Positions 49,584 through 58,001 of a stretch of 64,000 nt of DNA are shown piece after piece. This DNA comes from Mesorhizobium qingshengii (GTDB lineage: Bacteria; Pseudomonadota; Alphaproteobacteria; Rhizobiales; Rhizobiaceae). Both the position numbers and the translations under genes were made by a program. The DNA lies in contig NZ_FMXM01000010.1 in NCBI RefSeq assembly GCF_900103325.1, forward strand, positions 62,001 through 126,000, read 5' to 3'. Within the stretch, counting starts at the first letter, position 1. Every line of letters begins with the position of its first letter. The notes beneath the pieces are model-generated. The model ran no database searches, was not told the origin of the DNA, and was given only the letters and a program-made list of their open reading frames with translations.

Positions 49584-50435
49584 TCAGTAAAAACTGACCG
49601 GGAAATAGCGCAGGTAGAATTCCGCAAACGTCCCTTTCATCGAAATTTCCTGCAGCGCGTAGTCGAGCGCGGCGGCCAGCGCCGGATTGTCCGCCTTGGT
49701 GGCGATGGCCATGCCCGAGCCCAGATATTCGGGCGCCAGGTAGGGACCGCCGGCAAAGCGGCAGCATCCCGCTGCATCCGAGCCGCCCAGCCAGAAGGCC
49801 AGGCGCATGCCGTCGCCGAAGGCGGCGTCGATCTTGCCAGTCTTGAGATCGTTGTAGAGGTCTTCCTGCCTGTCGAAGGGGACGACCTGAACGGTGTTGA
49901 AATAGTCGCGCAGCATGCGCTCATGCGCCGAGCCGGCGATCACGCCGACACGCTTGCCGCGCAATTTGTCGAAGACCGGATCGGTCAGCGCCGTACCCTT
50001 CGCCATGACGAAGCGCGCCGGAAACTGCAGGTAAGAGCGCGAGAAGGCGTATGTCGAGCGCGATTGCGGCGTTGCGGCGATGCCGGCGATGATTGCCTCG
50101 CCTTCGCCTTTCTGCAGCGCGCCTTCCAACTCGACCCAGGGCAATGCCTGGATCTGGCATTTTTCGACGATGCTGAGCTCGGCGCATATGGCGCGCGCCA
50201 GATCAATGTGGAACCCGGACAGTTTTCCCGCGCCGTCGAGGAAATTGAAGGGCGGGAAGTCCGTGGTCGTCAGGAATCTCAGTCGCGGCAACGCCGAAAG
50301 GTCGGGCTTCGGCAATCGTTCCTTGGTATCCCACAGCACCGGAACCTGCGGCTCCGCGGCGCGCGCGCCATTGGCGACCAACAGCGCCGCGACCAGCATC
50401 GACGCAACAACGAAGGACCTCCACTGGAACGCCAC
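49584..50435 (-). CDS. Polar amino acid-type ABC transporter substrate-binding protein (SBP_bac_3)
   Basis: 283 residues. The signal peptide runs from [13 protein letters not shown] to about GARAAEP, and the family-3 binding fold includes [36 protein letters not shown] and [19 protein letters not shown]. Permease and ATPase genes are not adjacent, so it may feed a system elsewhere or act as a sensor. The frame opens with TTG at 50495, but the GTG at 50435 yields a proper signal peptide and has GCGGAG upstream. It is divergent from the luxR gene. Confidence 0.82.
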   Translation of the reverse strand: MAFQWRSFVVASMLVAALLVANGARAAEPQVPVLWDTKERLPKPDLSALPRLRFLTTTDFPPFNFLDGAGKLSGFHIDLARAICAELSIVEKCQIQALPWVELEGALQKGEGEAIIAGIAATPQSRSTYAFSRSYLQFPARFVMAKGTALTDPVFDKLRGKRVGVIAGSAHERMLRDYFNTVQVVPFDRQEDLYNDLKTGKIDAAFGDGMRLAFWLGGSDAAGCCRFAGGPYLAPEYLGSGMAIATKADNPALAAALDYALQEISMKGTFAEFYLRYFPVSFY

Positions 50436-50693
50436 GATAAAACTCCGCCGCAGTCGTATACGCAGGGTTTTGGTACGAAAATAGTACAGGTACAATGGTT
50501 TTTGATTTCAACCCGTCGATTTCAGGATATGATTCAGCGAGTTTGCAAACAGCGGTGATTGCCTTGGTGGAGGATCAGGGTCGAGAACCACAACCGGGAG
50601 CGAGTGCTTTGCAATCAATGGTCAGTGGCGAAGTGCAAATCAGGCACGGACCATTGGTCGAAATGCATGAGGCAACATGGGATTGATGTTGCG
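50436..50693. promoter_or_regulatory. Divergent promoter region of the binding protein and luxR
   Basis: 258 bases without a supported gene. It holds three GTAC motifs close together (around 50472-50496). LuxR-type regulators may act here, but no convincing lux-type inverted repeat is seen by eye. Confidence 0.4.
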
Positions 50694-51425
50694 ATGAGTC
50701 AGTTCGATCGCACGCTGGAATTCATAGATCAACTGCAGCACGCCGGAACGGCGGCCGCGGTCTGCGAAAAGCTTCTGGGCATAACGTCGGATTTCGGTCT
50801 CACCGCGCTGATGGCCGGAACCGTGCCGCAGCCAGGCACGCCGGCCGGCCTGCAAAAACAGCACGTGCTTCTCTGCGACTGGCCCGTTGAATGGCTGGAG
50901 CGCTATGTCGCGCGCAACTATGTCGATCACGACCCGGTCGTCAGCCATATGAAACAGCTGCAGGCGCCCTTCCAGTGGCGCGAAGCCGCGCAGGGCATCA
51001 GCATCGACAAGAGCAGCGGCGAAGTGATGGGCGATGCCGGCGTCTTCAAGTTGCGCGACGGGCTGGCCTTCCCGCTGGTCACGCTCGACGGCCAGATCGT
51101 CATGGTATCGCTGGGCGGCGAGGCTGTGGAGTTGTCGGCGGCAGAGTTCGGCCAGGTGTCGCTGGTGTCGACCTATGCGGTTGGTCGCGCCATGCAGCTC
51201 CACACCATGGCGAACAAGACCATCGATCATATCGAACTGACGCCGCGCGAGCGCGAATGCCTGCAATGGGCCGCCGTCGGCAAGTCCGAATGGGAGATTT
51301 CGCAAATCCTGGGCATCTCCGAACACACCTCGGAGAAACATCTTCTTAACGCCAAAGGTAAACTCGGTGCCGTCAACCGGGTGCAAGCCGTCGCGGAGGC
51401 GATAAGGCGCGGCTACATTAGTTAG
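50694..51425 (+). CDS. luxR: LuxR-family quorum-sensing regulator
   Basis: 243 residues. The N-terminal acyl-homoserine-lactone-binding domain retains residues known from TraR: Trp/Tyr in WLERYVARNY, Asp in DHDPVV and Trp in FQWREA. The C-terminal helix-turn-helix is ELTPRERECLQWAAVGKSEWEISQILGISEHTSEKHLLNAKGKLGAVNRVQAVAEAIRRG. The start at 50694 (MSQFDRT) matches the domain. It lies 97 bases before luxI in the same direction, a standard autoinduction pair. Confidence 0.93.
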   Translation: MSQFDRTLEFIDQLQHAGTAAAVCEKLLGITSDFGLTALMAGTVPQPGTPAGLQKQHVLLCDWPVEWLERYVARNYVDHDPVVSHMKQLQAPFQWREAAQGISIDKSSGEVMGDAGVFKLRDGLAFPLVTLDGQIVMVSLGGEAVELSAAEFGQVSLVSTYAVGRAMQLHTMANKTIDHIELTPRERECLQWAAVGKSEWEISQILGISEHTSEKHLLNAKGKLGAVNRVQAVAEAIRRGYIS

Positions 51426-51442
51426 GTCGGCCGTGCCGGCCT

Positions 51443-51476
51443 AGAAATTCTTGCCTACGTGATCACGCAATTTTCT
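51443..51476. promoter_or_regulatory. Candidate lux-type inverted repeat upstream of luxI
   Basis: AGAAATTCTTGC at 51443 and GCAATTTTCT at 51467-51476 form an imperfect inverted repeat about 47-80 bases before the luxI ATG. The arms and spacing are not a classic 20-bp lux box, so the assignment is weak. Confidence 0.4.
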
Positions 51477-51522
51477 CGTCAAAGCACGGCCGTATCTTCC
51501 TCTGAACCCAGGAGACGGCAGA

Positions 51523-52161
51523 ATGCTTTTTTCCCTTACAACCCAAGAATTGATGGAACGTCCTGACCTTTGGGAGGCCGTCCATCGGCTACGCTACAAG
51601 ATATTTGTCGAGGAGATGGGATGGGAGGATCTCAGGCGCCCCGACGGGTTCGAACGCGACCAGTTCGATCATGACGAGGCCATCCACCAGATCGTCATCA
51701 GGGGCGACGAAGTCGCAGGCTACCAGAGGCTGTTGCCGACGACGCGCGGGCATCTCCTGACCGAGGTGCTGACCGACCTCTTCGAGGGAACGCCACCCTC
51801 CGGTCCGAACATCTACGAGTTGACCCGCTATGCGGTTGCTCCCGGCTTTCGAGACGGTCGTCGCGGCGTATCGACTGTCGGTACCGAACTGATTGCCGGC
51901 TTCGTCGAGTGGGGGCTGAAGCGCAATGTCAACCAGATGATCATCGAGTTCGAGCCGATGTGGGTCCTGCGCGCATTGCAGCTGCATTTCTTGGCGACAC
52001 CGCTTGGCTATCAGCGCACCTATGGCAACCAGCAGGTCGTTGCAACCTTGCTTTCCTTCAATGAGCACACGCTCGATGTGGTGCGTTCGCGCCGCAATCA
52101 TTTCGCCCCCGTTCTGGCCAGGGGATACCCCGACATGCTCGGACAAAGGCGTGCGTCGTGA
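51523..52161 (+). CDS. luxI: Acyl-homoserine-lactone synthase (LuxI family)
   Basis: 212 residues. The conserved LuxI residues appear: Arg24, Phe28, Trp34, Asp46 and Asp49, Arg69, and Glu99/Arg102 in YELTRY. It makes an N-acyl-homoserine lactone from S-adenosylmethionine and an acyl carrier, probably acyl-ACP. The signal structure cannot be read. It starts at ATG 51523 with CAGGAGA upstream. It is followed after 14 bases by a crotonase gene whose product could modify the acyl chain. Confidence 0.95.
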   Translation: MLFSLTTQELMERPDLWEAVHRLRYKIFVEEMGWEDLRRPDGFERDQFDHDEAIHQIVIRGDEVAGYQRLLPTTRGHLLTEVLTDLFEGTPPSGPNIYELTRYAVAPGFRDGRRGVSTVGTELIAGFVEWGLKRNVNQMIIEFEPMWVLRALQLHFLATPLGYQRTYGNQQVVATLLSFNEHTLDVVRSRRNHFAPVLARGYPDMLGQRRAS

Positions 52162-52175
52162 GATCGGAGACAGTC

Positions 52176-52925
52176 ATGAACACACATCCACAACCCGAAC
52201 TCCGCAACCACACGCTGGTCGTTACCGTATCGTCGAATGACGGCCGACCGGTGCTGGACAGAAGAGCCTATGAAAGCCTGGCCAAGACTTTCCATGAAGC
52301 TGCCGACAATGAGGAGGTTCGCGTCGTCGTGCTGCGCGGCCTGGCAGGCTGCTTCTGTCTCGGCGGTGACTTCTCCGAATTCCTCGACGCCACCAAGCAT
52401 CAGAAGCTGATCGCCGCCGTCACCGATCTGTTTCGCACGTTGGCGACGTTTCCAAAGCCCATCCTTGCCTGCGTTGATGGCGATGCCGTCGGCGTCGGCT
52501 GCACCATCCTGTTCCATTGCGACATGGTGATTGCGTCGAGCCAAAGCACTTTCAGGGTGCCGTTCGTCGATTTCGGCCTGGTCCCGGATGCGGCGACCAG
52601 TATCCTGGCGCCGCAGAAGCTAGGCTATGCCGGTGCTTTCCGCTTCTTCTGCCTCGGCGACACGCTTCGCGCCGAGGATGCCAGGGCGCTCGGCCTTGTC
52701 GCCGAGATCGTTCCGGTCGGCAGCGTCGAGGAAGCGGCTCTCGGCCGGGCGAGACAGCTTGTCAAGAAGCCGGTCGCCGCCTTACTGCAGACGCGCGGCC
52801 TGCTCAAGGGCAACACCGGCGAGCTGTGCGAGCGCATCGATCAGGAGATTTCGCTTTTCCAGCAGGCGCTGCAGGATGACACCACGCTGCGGCGCTTGCA
52901 GCGGATTGCCCGGCTGGTCGCCTGA
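52176..52925 (+). CDS. Crotonase-family enoyl-CoA hydratase/isomerase-like protein linked to luxI
   Basis: 249 residues of the crotonase fold: CFCLGGDFSEFLD (oxyanion-hole strand), VDGDAVGVGCTILFHCDMVIAS and VPFVDFGLVPDAATS. In ordinary hydratases the second and third stretches each carry a catalytic Glu (CEL and PEI); here they are Thr (GCTIL) and Asp (FVDFG), so activity is likely not simple hydration; isomerase or other crotonase chemistry is possible. It sits directly behind luxI and may shape the acyl chain of the signal. The ATG at 52176 has GGAGA upstream; a GTG at 52158 would overlap luxI. Confidence 0.85.
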   Translation: MNTHPQPELRNHTLVVTVSSNDGRPVLDRRAYESLAKTFHEAADNEEVRVVVLRGLAGCFCLGGDFSEFLDATKHQKLIAAVTDLFRTLATFPKPILACVDGDAVGVGCTILFHCDMVIASSQSTFRVPFVDFGLVPDAATSILAPQKLGYAGAFRFFCLGDTLRAEDARALGLVAEIVPVGSVEEAALGRARQLVKKPVAALLQTRGLLKGNTGELCERIDQEISLFQQALQDDTTLRRLQRIARLVA

Positions 52926-52982
52926 AAGAGGCTTGGATGAATCTCTGCCGCGCGACCTCGTAGCCGCGCGGCAGAGGAGCCG

Positions 52983-53891
52983 TCAATCTTGTTTCCCCAG
53001 GAATGACGGCCCTTCGCCGATGATCTTCTTGTCCTCCTTGCCGATGATGCCGAGATCGCGGCCATCATAGGGCAGCGACAAAAGGATGCGCCGCATCACC
53101 GCCAGCCGCGCGCGCCGCTTGTCGTTGGCCCGCACGATGATCCATGGCGCAAACTGCTTGTGGGTGCGCTTGAACATGGTGTCGCGCGCCTTGGTATAGT
53201 CGTCCCACTTGGTAATGCCGGCTATGTCGATGGGCGAAAACTTCCAGCTCTTCAGCGGGCTGTAGCGGCGATCGTGGAAGCGTTCGAGCTGCGTTTCCTG
53301 GCCGATATTCAGCCAGAACTTGAAGAAGTGGATGCCTTCGTTGCAGATCATCCGCTCGAAATGCGGCGTTTCGTCCAGAAACTGCTCGTGCTGCTGTGGC
53401 GTGCAGAAACCCATCACCGGCTCGACGCCGGCGCGGTTGTACCAGGAGCGGTCGAAGGTGACGAATTCGCCGGATGTCGGGAAGTGCTCTACATAGCGCT
53501 GGAAATACCACTGACCGCGCTCCGGTTCGGTCGGCTTGGTCAGCGCCACGTTGCGTGCGGTTCGAGGGTTCATGTACTGGTGCAGGACGAAGATCGTGCC
53601 GCCCTTGCCCGCAGCATCACGGCCCTCGAACAGCGCCATCACCCGTTTGCCGGTTGATTGCAGCCACGCCTGCGCCTTGACCAGCTCGATCTGCAGTTGC
53701 TCGAGCATCGCGTCATACTCGTTGCTGTTCATCTTCTTGTCGTAGGGGTAGCCGCCGGCGGTCAGCTTGCGCTCCTCGACCCAGCTTGGAAGCATCGGAT
53801 TCTCGATATCAAACTCCCGCTCTTTGCCCTCGACCCTGATCTTCAGCGGTCCCGATGTCGGAGCGGCGGAGTTTTCCTTGGCTTTTTTCAT
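52983..53891 (-). CDS. ppk2: Polyphosphate kinase 2 (PPK2 family)
   Basis: 302 residues. Walker [13 protein letters not shown]. Walker B-like and lid residues: [17 protein letters not shown] and the following Arg-rich helix. The N-terminal tail is charged. PPK2 enzymes use polyphosphate to phosphorylate nucleoside mono- or diphosphates. The start at 53891 (MKKAKENS) removes an unlikely upstream extension running into the repeats. It is oriented opposite to phoR, with the repeat pair at 53939-54041 between them. Confidence 0.93.
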   Translation of the reverse strand: MKKAKENSAAPTSGPLKIRVEGKEREFDIENPMLPSWVEERKLTAGGYPYDKKMNSNEYDAMLEQLQIELVKAQAWLQSTGKRVMALFEGRDAAGKGGTIFVLHQYMNPRTARNVALTKPTEPERGQWYFQRYVEHFPTSGEFVTFDRSWYNRAGVEPVMGFCTPQQHEQFLDETPHFERMICNEGIHFFKFWLNIGQETQLERFHDRRYSPLKSWKFSPIDIAGITKWDDYTKARDTMFKRTHKQFAPWIIVRANDKRRARLAVMRRILLSLPYDGRDLGIIGKEDKKIIGEGPSFLGKQD

Positions 53892-53938
53892 GCAGACGAA
53901 CCTTTCCAGCTTCCGGACTCGTGCTATTGGGAGCCACT

Positions 53939-53983
53939 GCAGCGCCGCGCGTCCGTTTGGACGCGCAAAGGACGCTGTAGCAC
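53939..53983. repeat. Dispersed palindromic repeat, module A (inverted relative to 44840-44881)
   Basis: It contains GCGCGTCC-gttt-GGACGCGC within GCAGCGCC ... GGACGCTGTAG. The same sequence appears inverted at 44840-44881. Here it is followed by module B at 53994-54041. Confidence 0.85.
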
Positions 53984-53993
53984 TTTTTGATTT

Positions 53994-54041
53994 GCGCATG
54001 ATCCTTTCCGAAAATCGATCCCGTTTTTCGGGGTCATGCGC
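53994..54041. repeat. Dispersed palindromic repeat, module B
   Basis: Ends GCGCATGATC / GGTCATGCGC with inner TTCCGAAAA / TTTTTCGGGG. Related copies are at 19067-19111 and 49524-49552. Together with module A it forms a composite element between ppk2 and phoR. Confidence 0.82.
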
Positions 54042-54107
54042 GAAGCCGGTCCAGCGCGAAGTTGCCAGAGGGCCGGCCGGCGAAGCGCAAGAATGCGGGG
54101 CGGGCGT

Positions 54108-55376
54108 ATGGCTGACCGGGGCGCGGATGACAGGGGCGTGGTGCAAGCCATTGCCACCCGGCTGTGGAACAGCCGCTGGCCGCTCGCGGCGAGCCTCGTT
54201 GCGGTTCTCGCGGTCTATGCCCTTGCCGGTATCTCCGCCTACGTGCTGCTGCTGCTGGCGCTGGCCATGCTGCTTGCGGCGGCGCTGTTACCGTCCGGTG
54301 CCACGCGCCAGTCTGGCGAGAATGGCGCGGCCCTCGAGGCGATCGGGTTGCAGCGGCTCTCCGGCGAGTATCTGGCGGCGGCCGTCGCCGATCCGCTGAT
54401 CATTTTCGACCGTACCGCCACCATCGTCCACGCCAATGTCGCTGCCTTCGCCGCTTTCGGCGGGATCGCGCCGGGCATGTCGCTGTCGCTGAAATTCCGG
54501 GCGCCGGAAATGCAGGCTCTGCTAGACAGTGTGCTGTCGGGCGATGTCGCCTCGGATGTCGCCGACTACACAGAGAAGCTGCCGGTCGAACGGGCCTACC
54601 GGGTGAGCGCGTCCTCGGTCGGTCACGGCACCGATCTTTATGTGCTGGTGTTCAAGGACCAGAGCGAAGCGCGCAGGATCGACCGCATGCGCGCCGACTT
54701 CATCGCCAATGCCAGCCACGAGCTGCGCACGCCGCTCGCCTCGATCGCCGGCTTCATCGAAACACTGCGCGGCCCGGCGCGCAACGACCCGGCGGCACGC
54801 GATCAGTTCCTGCAGATCATGCAGAGCCAGACCGGCCGCATGGCGCGCCTGATCGACGATCTGTTGTCGCTGTCGCGGCTCGAGATGAAGCCCTATCTGA
54901 AGCCGGGAACCAAGGTCGATCTCCGCCAGACCGTCGACAGCGTCATCGATTCACTTGGTCCGCTGGCCAGGGAAAGCAGCGTTGTCATCGAACGGGATTT
55001 CGCCGAGGGTCCGCTTGATGTGCCAGGGGATCGCGACGAGCTTTTCCAGGTATTCGAGAATCTGCTGGAAAACGCCTGTAAATACGGGCAGTCGGGCGCG
55101 CGCGTCGTGGTGTCGATCGCGCGCAGCGGTGCCGATTCCGAACCGGGCATCGACGTGACCATCAGGGATTTTGGCCCCGGCATTCCCGAGGAACACATTC
55201 CGCGCATCACAGAGCGCTTCTATCGCGTCGATGTCGAGACCAGCCGGACCCAGAAAGGCACCGGCCTTGGCCTGTCGATCGTCAAGCATATCCTGACGCG
55301 CCACAATGCCCGGCTCTCGATCAAGTCCGAAGTCGGTAAGGGAGCGGCATTCTCGGTTCATTTGCCGACGCACTGA
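54108..55376 (+). CDS. phoR: Phosphate-regulon-type sensor histidine kinase PhoR
   Basis: 422 residues. Two membrane helices near residues 18-65 ([38 protein letters not shown]) are followed by a PAS-like segment ([31 protein letters not shown]), the H-box [26 protein letters not shown] and ATPase boxes [45 protein letters not shown]. PhoR controls PhoB according to phosphate supply. Here it lies 113 bases before phoU, with no pst genes or phoB nearby. The start at 54108 (MADRGAD) is chosen over upstream starts in the repeat. Confidence 0.88.
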   Translation: MADRGADDRGVVQAIATRLWNSRWPLAASLVAVLAVYALAGISAYVLLLLALAMLLAAALLPSGATRQSGENGAALEAIGLQRLSGEYLAAAVADPLIIFDRTATIVHANVAAFAAFGGIAPGMSLSLKFRAPEMQALLDSVLSGDVASDVADYTEKLPVERAYRVSASSVGHGTDLYVLVFKDQSEARRIDRMRADFIANASHELRTPLASIAGFIETLRGPARNDPAARDQFLQIMQSQTGRMARLIDDLLSLSRLEMKPYLKPGTKVDLRQTVDSVIDSLGPLARESSVVIERDFAEGPLDVPGDRDELFQVFENLLENACKYGQSGARVVVSIARSGADSEPGIDVTIRDFGPGIPEEHIPRITERFYRVDVETSRTQKGTGLGLSIVKHILTRHNARLSIKSEVGKGAAFSVHLPTH

Positions 55377-55489
55377 TACTGCCCTAGTTTTCCAGAAGAC
55401 CGTTTCTTTTTTCTGTCATCCGGCTAGCGTATCGGTGGGGATTCGAGGAACGACTCAAGTCAACAAACCCTTGGGAAGGCATTTGGTCC

Positions 55490-56215
55490 ATGCAGTCCGT
55501 GCACATCGTTAGCGCCTATGACGAGGAGCTGAACTACCTTTCGAAGCGCATCGCCGCGATGGGTGGCCATGCCGAGCGCATGGTCGAGCAGGCGATCGCC
55601 GCACTGGTCAATGCCGATCCGGGGCTGGCCCAGAAGGTCATCCGCGACGACGCCGTGCTGGACGAAGGCCAGCGCGAGATCGACGACAAGGCGATCATCA
55701 TCATCGCCAAGCGACAGCCGATGGCGACTGATCTACGCGAGATCATCGGCGCTATCCGCATCTCCGCCGACCTCGAACGGGTCGGAGATCTCGGCAAGAA
55801 CGTTGCCAAGCGGGTGGTCGCCGTTATTGACGGGCGCCAGCCGACCAGCCTGTTCCGCGGCCTCGAGGCTTTGGCCAATCTGGCGCTGACCCAGCTCAAG
55901 GAAGTGCTCGACGTCTACGCATCGCGCTCGGTGGAAAAGATCGGCTTCGTGCGCGACCGCGACGACCAGATCGACGCCATGTACACATCGCTGTTTCGCG
56001 AATTGCTGACCTACATGATGGAAGATCCGCGCAACATCACGCCTTGCACGCATCTGCTGTTTTGCGCCAAGAATATCGAGCGAATTGGCGATCACGCCAC
56101 CAACATCGCCGAGACCATCTACTATATCGTCACCGGCGACCAGATGCCGGCTGAACGGCCGAAGGGCGACAAGACGGACAAGATAAGCCTTTCCGGCACG
56201 CTGCCGGTGAAGTGA
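55490..56215 (+). CDS. phoU: Phosphate signalling protein PhoU
   Basis: 241 residues forming two three-helix repeats. Metal-binding E/D-rich motifs: DEGQREIDDKAIIIIAKRQPMATDLREIIGAIRISADLERVGDLGKNVAKR and CAKNIERIGDHATNIAETIYYIVTG. PhoU couples the Pst transporter to PhoR. The neighbouring phoR agrees, but pstSCAB and phoB are absent. Confidence 0.95.
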   Translation: MQSVHIVSAYDEELNYLSKRIAAMGGHAERMVEQAIAALVNADPGLAQKVIRDDAVLDEGQREIDDKAIIIIAKRQPMATDLREIIGAIRISADLERVGDLGKNVAKRVVAVIDGRQPTSLFRGLEALANLALTQLKEVLDVYASRSVEKIGFVRDRDDQIDAMYTSLFRELLTYMMEDPRNITPCTHLLFCAKNIERIGDHATNIAETIYYIVTGDQMPAERPKGDKTDKISLSGTLPVK

Positions 56216-56274
56216 ACGGCCGCCACTCGAAGGCTTTCGGGAATTGCGTTAAGCTCCGCGAACTTTCCTGGCTA

Positions 56275-56307
56275 TGGACTTGGGTCCGCCCTTCAGGAGG
56301 TCGTGAT
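56275..56307 (+). promoter_or_regulatory. Possible 10-residue leader frame upstream of corA
   Basis: ATG 56275 opens MDLGPPFRRS and its TGA (56305-56307) overlaps the corA start (TGATG). It contains a Pro-Pro pair. No clear ribosome-binding site precedes it, so the frame may be chance. Confidence 0.3.
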
Positions 56308-57316
56308 GGAAAATGTTCGGAACCTGACGCCGGCGCCGCCGCCAACCTCCGGCATTGTCGCCTCCAGCGTCTACACGGCCGGCCGTCGCATTGCCGACAT
56401 TCCAATCGAGGAGGCCGGCGAATGGGCAAAAAAGTCCGGCCACGTCGTCTGGATTGGCCTGCTCGAGCCCGACCGCAACCTGCTGCTGCGCGTCAAGGCG
56501 CAATTCCATCTGCACGAACTGGCAATTGAAGACGCCGAGCACCCGCACCAGCGGCCGAAGATCGAGCAATATGGCGATGCGCTGTTCATCGTTGCCCGCA
56601 CCGCCCAGCTTATCGACGGCCGCGTCACCTTCGGCGAGACGCATCTGTTCGTTGGCAGCGGCTACATCGTCAGCGTAAGGCACGGTCCCTCGACGTCCTA
56701 TGCCGCTGTACGCCAGCACTGGGAAAGCTGCCCGCATTCGCTCGCCAAGGGCGAAGATTTCGTCCTCTATGCCATTCTCGATTTCATCGTCGACAACTAC
56801 ATGCCCGTGCTCGAGCAGATCGAGGACGAGGTCGAGGCGATCGAGGACAAGGTCCTGCTGAAGCCGATGACCGGCCGCGACATCGAGCGGCTTTACATGC
56901 TGCGCCGCGACCTTTTGCGCCTGCGCAATGCGGCGCTGCCGCTGGTCGAAGTCTGTCGCAGGCTGACCAGTGCCGACCTGCCGCAGATCCATACGGCTAT
57001 GCACCCGTTGTTCCGCGACGTGACCGATCACATCCGCACGGTGCAGGAAAAGATCGACAGTCTGCGCGAAGTGCTGGCGTTCGCTTTCGAGGCGAGCCTG
57101 CTGGTTGGCCAGAGCCAGGAAACGGCAATCTCCAAGAAGCTCGCTTCGTGGGCCGCCATTCTGGCGGTGCCGACGGCATTCGCCGGCATATACGGCATGA
57201 ATTTCAGCGATATGCCGGAACTGAAGATGGAATACGGCTATCCCATGGTTTTGGCGGTGATCGCCTTGATCTGTTCGTTCCTGTACTGGCGTTTCCGCAA
57301 AAATGGCTGGCTGTGA
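56306..57316 (+). CDS. corA: Magnesium/cobalt transporter CorA family
   Basis: 336 residues. The long acidic N-terminal cytoplasmic domain is followed by two C-terminal membrane helices, with the ion-filter motif GMNF in AGIYGMNFSDMPEL. It carries Mg2+ (and possibly Co2+/Ni2+) into the cell as a pentamer. The ATG at 56306 has TCAGGAGG upstream. A heptanucleotide repeat follows. Confidence 0.92.
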   Translation: MENVRNLTPAPPPTSGIVASSVYTAGRRIADIPIEEAGEWAKKSGHVVWIGLLEPDRNLLLRVKAQFHLHELAIEDAEHPHQRPKIEQYGDALFIVARTAQLIDGRVTFGETHLFVGSGYIVSVRHGPSTSYAAVRQHWESCPHSLAKGEDFVLYAILDFIVDNYMPVLEQIEDEVEAIEDKVLLKPMTGRDIERLYMLRRDLLRLRNAALPLVEVCRRLTSADLPQIHTAMHPLFRDVTDHIRTVQEKIDSLREVLAFAFEASLLVGQSQETAISKKLASWAAILAVPTAFAGIYGMNFSDMPELKMEYGYPMVLAVIALICSFLYWRFRKNGWL

Positions 57317-57321
57317 AAGAA

Positions 57322-57339
57322 AGCGAGTAGCGAGTAGCG
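57322..57339 (+). repeat. Two CGAGTAG units, inverted relative to the following CTATTCG array
   Basis: AGCGAGTAGCGAGTAGCG begins 6 bases after the corA stop. In RNA it can pair with the CUAUUCG array at 57377-57481 (with G-U wobbles), so a corA read-through transcript could form a long hairpin. Confidence 0.65.
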
Positions 57340-57376
57340 TAAAAAGGCTTGCTCGGTCACCGATACGAAGCTGTAT

Positions 57377-57481
57377 CTATTCGCTATTCGCTATTCGCTA
57401 TTCGCTATTCGCTATTCGCTATTCGCTATTCGCTATTCGCTATTCGCTATTCGCTATTCGCTATTCGCTATTCGCTATTCG
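57377..57481. repeat. Fifteen tandem copies of the heptanucleotide CTATTCG
   Basis: 105 bases, perfect over 15 units, between corA and gcrA. The last unit touches the gcrA stop codon (TGA at 57483-57485 on the minus strand). Perfect repeats of this kind are prone to copy-number slippage. Confidence 0.97.
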
Positions 57482-57482
57482 C

Positions 57483-58001
57483 TCAGCGACTACGACGCCG
57501 CTCCGATGCCGGCTGGAACGCGACGCGGGCGTGGTACTTGCAATAGGGCCCGGTTTCGGCGGCATCGTTGCCGCAGAAATGGAAGTCCTCCGAAAGGGGA
57601 TCGCCATTCGGCCATTTGCAGGTCCGCTCTGTCAGCTCGACGAGCTGCAGATGCCGTGAGATCGGCAGCACGACATTTTCGACCGGGCGGATATAGTGGC
57701 GTGCCACTGGTTCGGCGTCGAACTGCGTCTGCAGGGCCGTCGCGCCGATCGATGTCGTGACGTGGCGCGTCGCGCTCGCGGCGCGCGACACCGATTTCTG
57801 AACGGTCGATCCTTGCGTCGTCTTCTTCTGGCGCGCAGGCGTCGCCGTTGCGCGCCCGCGGCCCGACAGCTTCAGCCGATGCACCTTGCCGATGACCGCA
57901 TTGCGGCTGACCCCGCCAAGCTGGGCAGCAATCTGGCTTGCGCTCAGACCCTCCGACCACAGTTTCCTGAGAAGTTCAACCCGCTCGTCAGTCCAGTTCA
58001 T
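57483..58001 (-). CDS. gcrA: Cell-cycle regulator GcrA
   Basis: 172 residues. The N-terminal DNA-binding helix segment MNWTDERVELLRKLWSEGLSASQIAAQLGGVSRNAVIGKVHRLKLSGRGR is the GcrA signature, and the C-terminal part (TCKWPNGDPLSEDFHFCGNDAAETGPYCKYHARVAF) is the sigma70-contacting region. GcrA activates promoters methylated by CcrM at GANTC. It is read away from argD. The stop codon abuts the heptanucleotide repeat. Confidence 0.95.
   Translation of the reverse strand: MNWTDERVELLRKLWSEGLSASQIAAQLGGVSRNAVIGKVHRLKLSGRGRATATPARQKKTTQGSTVQKSVSRAASATRHVTTSIGATALQTQFDAEPVARHYIRPVENVVLPISRHLQLVELTERTCKWPNGDPLSEDFHFCGNDAAETGPYCKYHARVAFQPASERRRSR

Noticed and set aside
50495-50686. 63-codon frame on the plus strand between the binding protein and luxR
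   Set aside because: No recognisable domain; ribosome-binding site absent; it lies in a divergent promoter region.
55412-55418. CTGTCAT as a Pho box before phoU
   Set aside because: Only one half-site is present; a Pho box needs a second CTGTCAT-like element 11 bases on.
57377-57481. Heptanucleotide array as a CRISPR
   Set aside because: Units are 7 bp, contiguous and without spacers.
57303-57659. 118-codon and 65-codon frames through the heptanucleotide repeat
   Set aside because: They translate the repeat as LFAIRYS multiples and overlap gcrA; no ribosome-binding site or domain.
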